From Lepus europaeus (Eukaryota > Chordata > Mammalia > Lagomorpha > Leporidae), in NCBI RefSeq assembly GCF_033115175.1, contig NC_084834.1:92709808-92773807 (forward strand): DNA of 64,000 nucleotides, written 5' to 3'. Made by a program: the position numbers and the translations under genes. The notes beneath the pieces are model-generated. The model did not search any database. It was not told the origin of the DNA and saw nothing but the letters and a program-made list of their open reading frames with translations. Shown here in pieces: positions 59,225 through 64,000 of the stretch. Every line of letters starts with the position of its first letter. The stretch's first letter is position 1.

Positions 59225-59588
59225 TCCCTGTTCCTTCCCCTTCTACCTCCTCCCTCCCTCTCTCCCTCCCTCTTATCCTTTCTCTCCCTCCCCCTTTCAC
59301 ACTCTTTTTCTCTCTCCCTTTCTCCCTCACTCCTTCCTCCTCTTTGCCTTTCACTTCTCTTTCCTTTTCTTCCTTCTCTTCCTTTTTCTTTCTCTCCCTG
59401 TCGCCCTCTTTTCTTCCTCCTTTCTCCCCACCTTCTTCCCCCCTTCTCCCTCTCCCTCTCCCTCTAATCCTCACCCCCACCCCCAGTTTCATTTTTCTTC
59501 CTTCGCTCTTCCCACCCTGTTTTTCCTCTTCTGGTCATTTCTTTGCCAATTCTGCAACAATATAGCTTCATTATCTTTCTGTCGCTGT

Positions 59589-59632
<44 letters not shown>

Positions 59633-59665
59633 TCTTCCTCTTCCTCTTCCTCTTCCTCTTCCAAG
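59225..59665. repeat. 440-bp polypyrimidine tract with (TC)19 and (CTTCCT)n
   Basis: The plus strand is almost entirely C and T from about 59229 to 59545, then after a short unique break (59548-59588) comes a (TC)n of about 19 units at 59591-59629 and a hexamer array CTTCCT at 59629-59662. The serine/leucine/proline-rich and Arg/Glu-rich frames on the two strands are translations of this tract, not proteins. Confidence 0.93.
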
Positions 59666-59959
59666 TTGGTATTCTTTCTACCATTTCTTTCTACTGAAAG
59701 GAAAATCCGTATCTCTACTCTAGCATATGCTGACTGTGGAATTAGGAACCGTGTGTTGTGTAAACCTGTCTCATTTGCCCACCCTAGCATTAACCTACCT
59801 CTTCTAGATAAGCTTTTATACTGTGTCCCTGCCACCTGCAAAAGACGAAGAACCCATTTTGAAAATGAAAATTGCTTCAGTATATATTTTGGCTGGTCCA
59901 GTCACTGAAAAGGACAGAGGTAAGATATTTATAAAATATTTAAAAATAATTCTAGTCAT

Positions 59960-60165
59960 TGGTCTTAGCAGTTAAAGATGCCGACGTCCCATATCAGATT
60001 TTCTGGGTTTAACTCCCAGCTCTGGCTCCTGACTCAAGCCTCCTGCTAATGAGCATTTTGAGGGAGACCCAGCCCCTGCTATTGCAGGCATTTGGAGAAT
60101 GAAGCATTGGATGGAACTTTTTCTGTCTGTCTGTCTCTCTCTGCCTTTCAAATAAACTATATTAT
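59960..60165 (+). mobile_element. 5'-truncated old CSINE
   Basis: 'gttaaagatgccgacgtccc', 'gtttaactcccagctctgg', 'ctcctgctaatgagcatt', 'ggcatttggagaatgaagc' and 'ctgcctttcaaataaac'. The central cccaagtgcttgggcc block is deleted. Confidence 0.8.
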
Positions 60166-60272
60166 TTTCAAGTTTTTTACTTATTTAATTTTTTTTTAAA
60201 TCACAAAAATTATGTTTACCATGCTGAAAGAGAGAATTAAGAATTCTCATTTTCTAAAAAAAAATTTGTCTT

Positions 60273-60608
60273 GGGGCAGTCATTGTGGTGCAAGAGGTTA
60301 AGCCCACTTGGGACTCCCACGTATCATATTAGCGTGCCTGTTCCAGTCCTGGCAGCTCCCCTTCCTTCCTTCTTGATAATGCACTTGGAAGGCAGCAAGT
60401 GGTGGGTTAAATACTGCCACCCATGCCAGAGACCTGGATGGAGTTCCTAGTTCCTGGCTTAGGCAAGACACAGCCCTGGCTGTTGCAGACATTTGAGGTA
60501 TGAACTAGCAGATAGGAGATTCTCTGTTTCTGTCTCTTTCTGTCTCTAGCTCTCCCTCTGTCTGTCTCTCTGCTCTTCTGCCTTGCAAATGAATAAATAA
60601 ATAACATT
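60273..60608 (+). mobile_element. CSINE
   Basis: GGGGCAGTCATTGTGGTGCAAG, 'ctgttccagtcctggcagc', 'gcaggcagcaagtgg'-like centre, 'cctggctgttgcagacattt' and the tail 'gcaaatgaataaataaataa'. Confidence 0.9.
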
Positions 60609-60734
60609 TATTTATTTATTTAAAAATTCTGTCCTATGTGAATCTTCATATAACTATAATATAATAAAGCTGAAAAACTGTATCTATTTTATGTGTAATT
60701 AAACATTTCTTTGCTCATCTAGAAAAGACTTCCA

Positions 60735-61216
60735 GCTGCACTCTGAGGGGCATGGAGTTCTGGCACTGGCTGGGTCTGCCCCGGCCACAGTAGCAGAGCA
60801 CCACCCTCATGAGTGTCAAACAACACCATAGGTTGTCTCACAGTTCTGAGGGCAGAAATTCCAAGGCAAGGCATCAGGTGGGCCAGTCTCCCCCAGAAGC
60901 CTGGAGGGAATCCTTGTTTGACTCCTCCTGTTTTCTGCTGCTTTGCTGGCAATGTTTTGCATTCCATGGCTGGCAGCTGCACAATTTCAATCTCTGTCTT
61001 TGTTGTCACATAGAGTCCCCCCATGGATGTCTCTGTCCTCACACAGCCTTGTTCTTAGGAGGACATTGGATCAGAGGCCATCCTTCTCCAAGATGTCTCA
61101 TGCTAACTAACTGAACCTGTGAAAACTCTGTTTCCAAATATGGCCAGATTTTGTGTTAGTAGAGGTTAGGATGTCATTGGATCATTGTAGAGAGGACACA
61201 GTTGAACCCACAACAG
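60735..61216 (-). mobile_element. ancient LTR-like fragment (ERVL-MaLR type?)
   Basis: 'gtctcacagttctgagggcagaaattcc', 'ggaatccttg', 'cctgttttctgctgc', 'tcacatagagtccccc' and 'ctgtttccaaatatggccag' followed by 'gtgttagtagaggttaggatg' resemble the antisense of the MLT/MST class of mammalian LTRs. Eroded, no internal region, and assigned from memory only. Confidence 0.4.
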
Positions 61217-61400
61217 GTAGACTGAGTTCAGGTCTCATTTCCACTACCAAGTGAGCTTGTGACTTTTGGCAAAGTACTTTACCTCACTGAATCTCACCTC
61301 TAGCCCCCACCTCCTAGCATCGTGAGGATTCATTGAGATGATGCTTAGCAAAGTGCCTGGTACAGATTGAGTACAAGTCAATGTTCCCTGTTCTTTTAGA
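61217..61400 (+). mobile_element. MIR fragment
   Basis: 'gactgagttcaggtctcatt', 'gcttgtgacttttggcaaag', 'ctttacctcactgaatctca', 'gaggattcattgagatgatg' and 'caaagtgcctggtacagatt' follow MIR order closely. Confidence 0.78.
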
Positions 61401-61623
61401 GATTATTACTTAGGTTCATATCAGTATTGCTGTTGTAGTTGTTGGACACACCCACGATTGGCACCTGACCCATGATTGTTGCTCATTGGATGTTAAATTT
61501 CAGTCATTCAGGGCCATTATCATTTGTATACTGCAGATGCTGAAAATTCTATTAGAACTAGATTATGGTTGAGGTCACTCTGTTTTACTATAGGTTTTCC
61601 ACCTGTATGCTGAGGACTGTTTA

Positions 61624-61989
61624 ATTTTTTTAGTGTTTATTTATTATTTGAAAGACAGAGTTACAGAGAGGCAGAGGCAGAGAGAGCAATAGAGATCTTT
61701 CATCCACTGGTTCACTCTCCAATTGGCCGCCATGGCTGGTGCTAGGCCGATCCAAAGCCAGGAGCCAGGAGCTTCTTCAGGGTCTCCCACATGGGTGCAG
61801 GGGGCTCAATGACTTGGGCCATCTTCCGTGGATTTGGGCCATTCCAAGGACTTGGGCCATCTTCCTGGCTTTCCCAGGCCGTAGCAGAGAGCCAGATAAA
61901 GTGAAACAGCTGGGACTGGAACCAGCACCCAAATGGGATGTCAGCACTGCAGGCGGCAGCTTTACCTGCTCTGCCATGGTGCCTGCCCC
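61624..61989 (-). mobile_element. CSINE with internal 38-bp repeat
   Basis: GTTTATTTATTATTTGAAAG, GGTTCACTCTCCAATTGGCC, GGTCTCCCACATGGGTGCAG and the head GCCATGGTGCCTGCCCC. In the centre ACTTGGGCCATCTTCC appears at 61812-61827 and 61850-61865 with a related TTTGGGCCATTCC between them, making the copy about 40 bp longer than usual. Confidence 0.93.
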
Positions 61990-63968
61990 TGTTTTTTTTT
62001 AACTTATTTAATTTACACGTGACTGAAACAAACTAAGAATGTTCATGATGAACCCTTCTTTGATTCATAAGACATAAAGGCAGAAGCAAGTTGAATCATT
62101 TCCTGTTGTCACAAAGGCATTCAAGTGAGTGGAGGATGGTGAGTTTGATGATAGTTAAACTCACTCCGCCAACTGTTTACACTGCAGAGGACAAAGCATC
62201 CCAAAAGAATTTGGACGGATTTTCTTCTGGGTTAGTTGTGTGGTCCATTTTGACAAATCTGCTTAACCCTAGGAGATATGCCCATCTCCTTACTACTTGG
62301 AATGTGTCTCTGCTTTGCAGCTCAGCTGCTCCCTCTGAGGCTCCACTCATTTTTTCTTGCTAGCCCTTTGGAAGGAGAGCAGTGCTAGTTACTGCAGCTT
62401 CGCTATCCGCAAGAATATCCCAATCCAGGCATGATTGGGACATTTGCCATCACATCCCAGGAGAGTTGGGAAAGACACTTGTTTGAAGTTGTCCATTCCC
62501 AAGTGGCTGGCGGACCTTCAGTTGACACCTTGAGTGAAGAGCTACCATAGAATCCAGAATGCCTGAGTGTGATTCCAGGAACGGAAGGAAGAAGCATAAA
62601 GCTTTCCTCCTTAGCTGCCATGTTCAACCATATGGGGATTCCTACTGCAGCGTTCTTTTTAGCCCCTGGGACCACTCACATGCCATTACCTGTCTGGTGG
62701 CCATAATTTTCATCCGATTTATGGAAACAGTGGGAAGTCGTGCTCACCACATTTAAGGAGAATATTTTCTGTCAGTGCAATTTTCAGCTCACCCAAGACC
62801 AGCTGCCTAAATAACTCCCATTTAGAATTATTTCCCTCTGTTTTTAAAGGTTCCTTGTATTTTAAAAAAGATTTGGTTGTACATGAATATCTGGTCTCTT
62901 ATCAAGGAGTCTTTGACTACTGAAGATAGCAAACAAATTCGAAATAGTTTTAACACAAAGAGAAATTTATTGACTCCTGTGAGCACACTGTGGGAAAGAC
63001 TGGCATGTAGTTAACATTCGGGATGACAAGGACTGAGCATTGATCAGTATTAAGACTCCACATTCATTTTTTTTTTCTCAGAATGAGAGCTCTGAGACTG
63101 CATTCACCACCCCAATGGCACCTTTCTGTGGGAAGAACTCATCTACATTTCCATAGGCTGATGACCACAAAATGAGAGTTCTTGTCTCCTCACTCGAGTT
63201 TGATCGATCTTGTCCATAGAGACAGATTAGCTCTCTTTTCTGGACTTAGTTCCTTGACACACGGCTCACTTTTTATGCATGCAGTAGGTAATCCTCTGTC
63301 CTGCATTTCTCATACATGTCATGGCCTCCCCTCAGGAGAAGAGGCCCTGTAGGGATTTCCCCTCATGTCCCAGCCATTTGTGATCTGGTGACTGCTTGAA
63401 TCATTAGTGGCACCAAGAAAAGGGTTGGTAGAGGACACCCACATTTTGGCCAGTGGGCTGGCACTCCACTGTCACTCTTGCTGATACCAGAGCCATCTGT
63501 CTGAAGGAGACTTGCTCAGAAGAGCAGGGGATATTTGAGGCACCAAAATAAATAAATGCCCAATGTGTCTGATATTTTGAAATTTTATTTCCTACTGCTT
63601 TGGGGGGTTTCCTTACATGACTCTCAACCCTCCCCCTCCCCACCCCATGATAACTTTTCTTCTCTATTTTTCAGATTACCTGATCTGGTTTGTCTATAAT
63701 TTTAGTTTTTGTCCTAGGGGATTGAGCTAAGTCTCAATTGCCCTGTCTCCTCTTGTTCTCTTTAGAACCTGTGAAAACAAGGGTCCTAACATGTATGCAT
63801 TGGTGTGGGCTGAGGTTTTCCCATATAAAAGGTCAACATTCTGATTTTTTCTTCCTGAAAATTATGTCTTCATTAATGTTATTGAAAGTCTTTCTGGAAT
63901 GATCCATGAAAATGTAGTTCCTGGAACTTCCATTCTCTACTGAAACAAAGTCCTCCCTGTCAGCATAA
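61990..63968. other. unique DNA
   Basis: 2 kb without recognised repeats or genes. The frame at 62403-62675 (minus, 90 codons) and the frame at 63404-63643 (minus) are unsupported. Confidence 0.45.
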
Positions 63969-64000
63969 GACTGCACACACAGTATGACTGCACACACAGT
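63969..64000. repeat. 17-bp tandem repeat running off the window
   Basis: GACTGCACACACAGT occurs at 63969-63983 and 63986-64000. Only two copies are visible; the array may continue past the end. Confidence 0.8.

Noticed and set aside
59182-59908. Frames of 121-127 codons on both strands
   Set aside because: Translations of the polypyrimidine tract (Ser/Leu/Pro on one strand, Arg/Glu/Lys on the other).
1-64000. CRISPR array, operon, phage or bacterial mobile system
   Set aside because: No regularly spaced repeats or bacterial-type gene packing; repeats are mammalian SINE, LINE and LTR types.

Overview
The window looks like lagomorph nuclear DNA, most likely rabbit or hare. The evidence is about thirty copies of the lagomorph C-repeat (CSINE, a tRNA-derived SINE) in both orientations, plus 3' ends of lagomorph-type LINE-1. 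These families were recognised from memory of their consensus sequences, not by a database search. No protein-coding gene can be assembled from the window. Almost all open frames lie inside repeats, simple sequence or GC-rich non-coding DNA.

Layout. From 1 to about 12.5 kb there is unique AT-rich DNA with CSINEs, MIR fossils and one mariner-type MITE. From 12.6 to 18.2 kb is a LINE-1 cluster: a sense 3' end, a 2.1 kb antisense 3' end, a second sense 3' end head-to-head with the antisense copy, and an older antisense 3' end. At 18.85-19.12 kb sits a compact solo-LTR-like element with TG...CA ends, a TATA box and a poly(A) signal on the minus strand. From 19 to 31 kb there are scattered SINEs, including a three-layer nested SINE block at 30.2-31.2 kb.

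From about 33.86 to 34.70 kb is a CpG island with GC boxes and a strong plus-strand splice donor at 34506/34507. It sits inside a 6.4 kb interval without CSINEs and is the only good promoter candidate: probably a 5' non-coding first exon of a gene transcribed left to right whose later exons are outside the window or unrecognised. If so, most of the right half would be first intron. From 37 to 64 kb there are more CSINEs, MIR/L2 fossils, MITEs, an ancient L1 fragment, a 440 bp polypyrimidine tract at 59.2-59.7 kb and an ancient LTR-like fragment near 61 kb.

I found no undescribed multi-gene system. The observations most worth following up are the CpG-island exon, the solo-LTR-like element, the dated SINE nest, the head-to-head LINE-1 junction, the 48 bp tandem duplication and the polypyrimidine tract.
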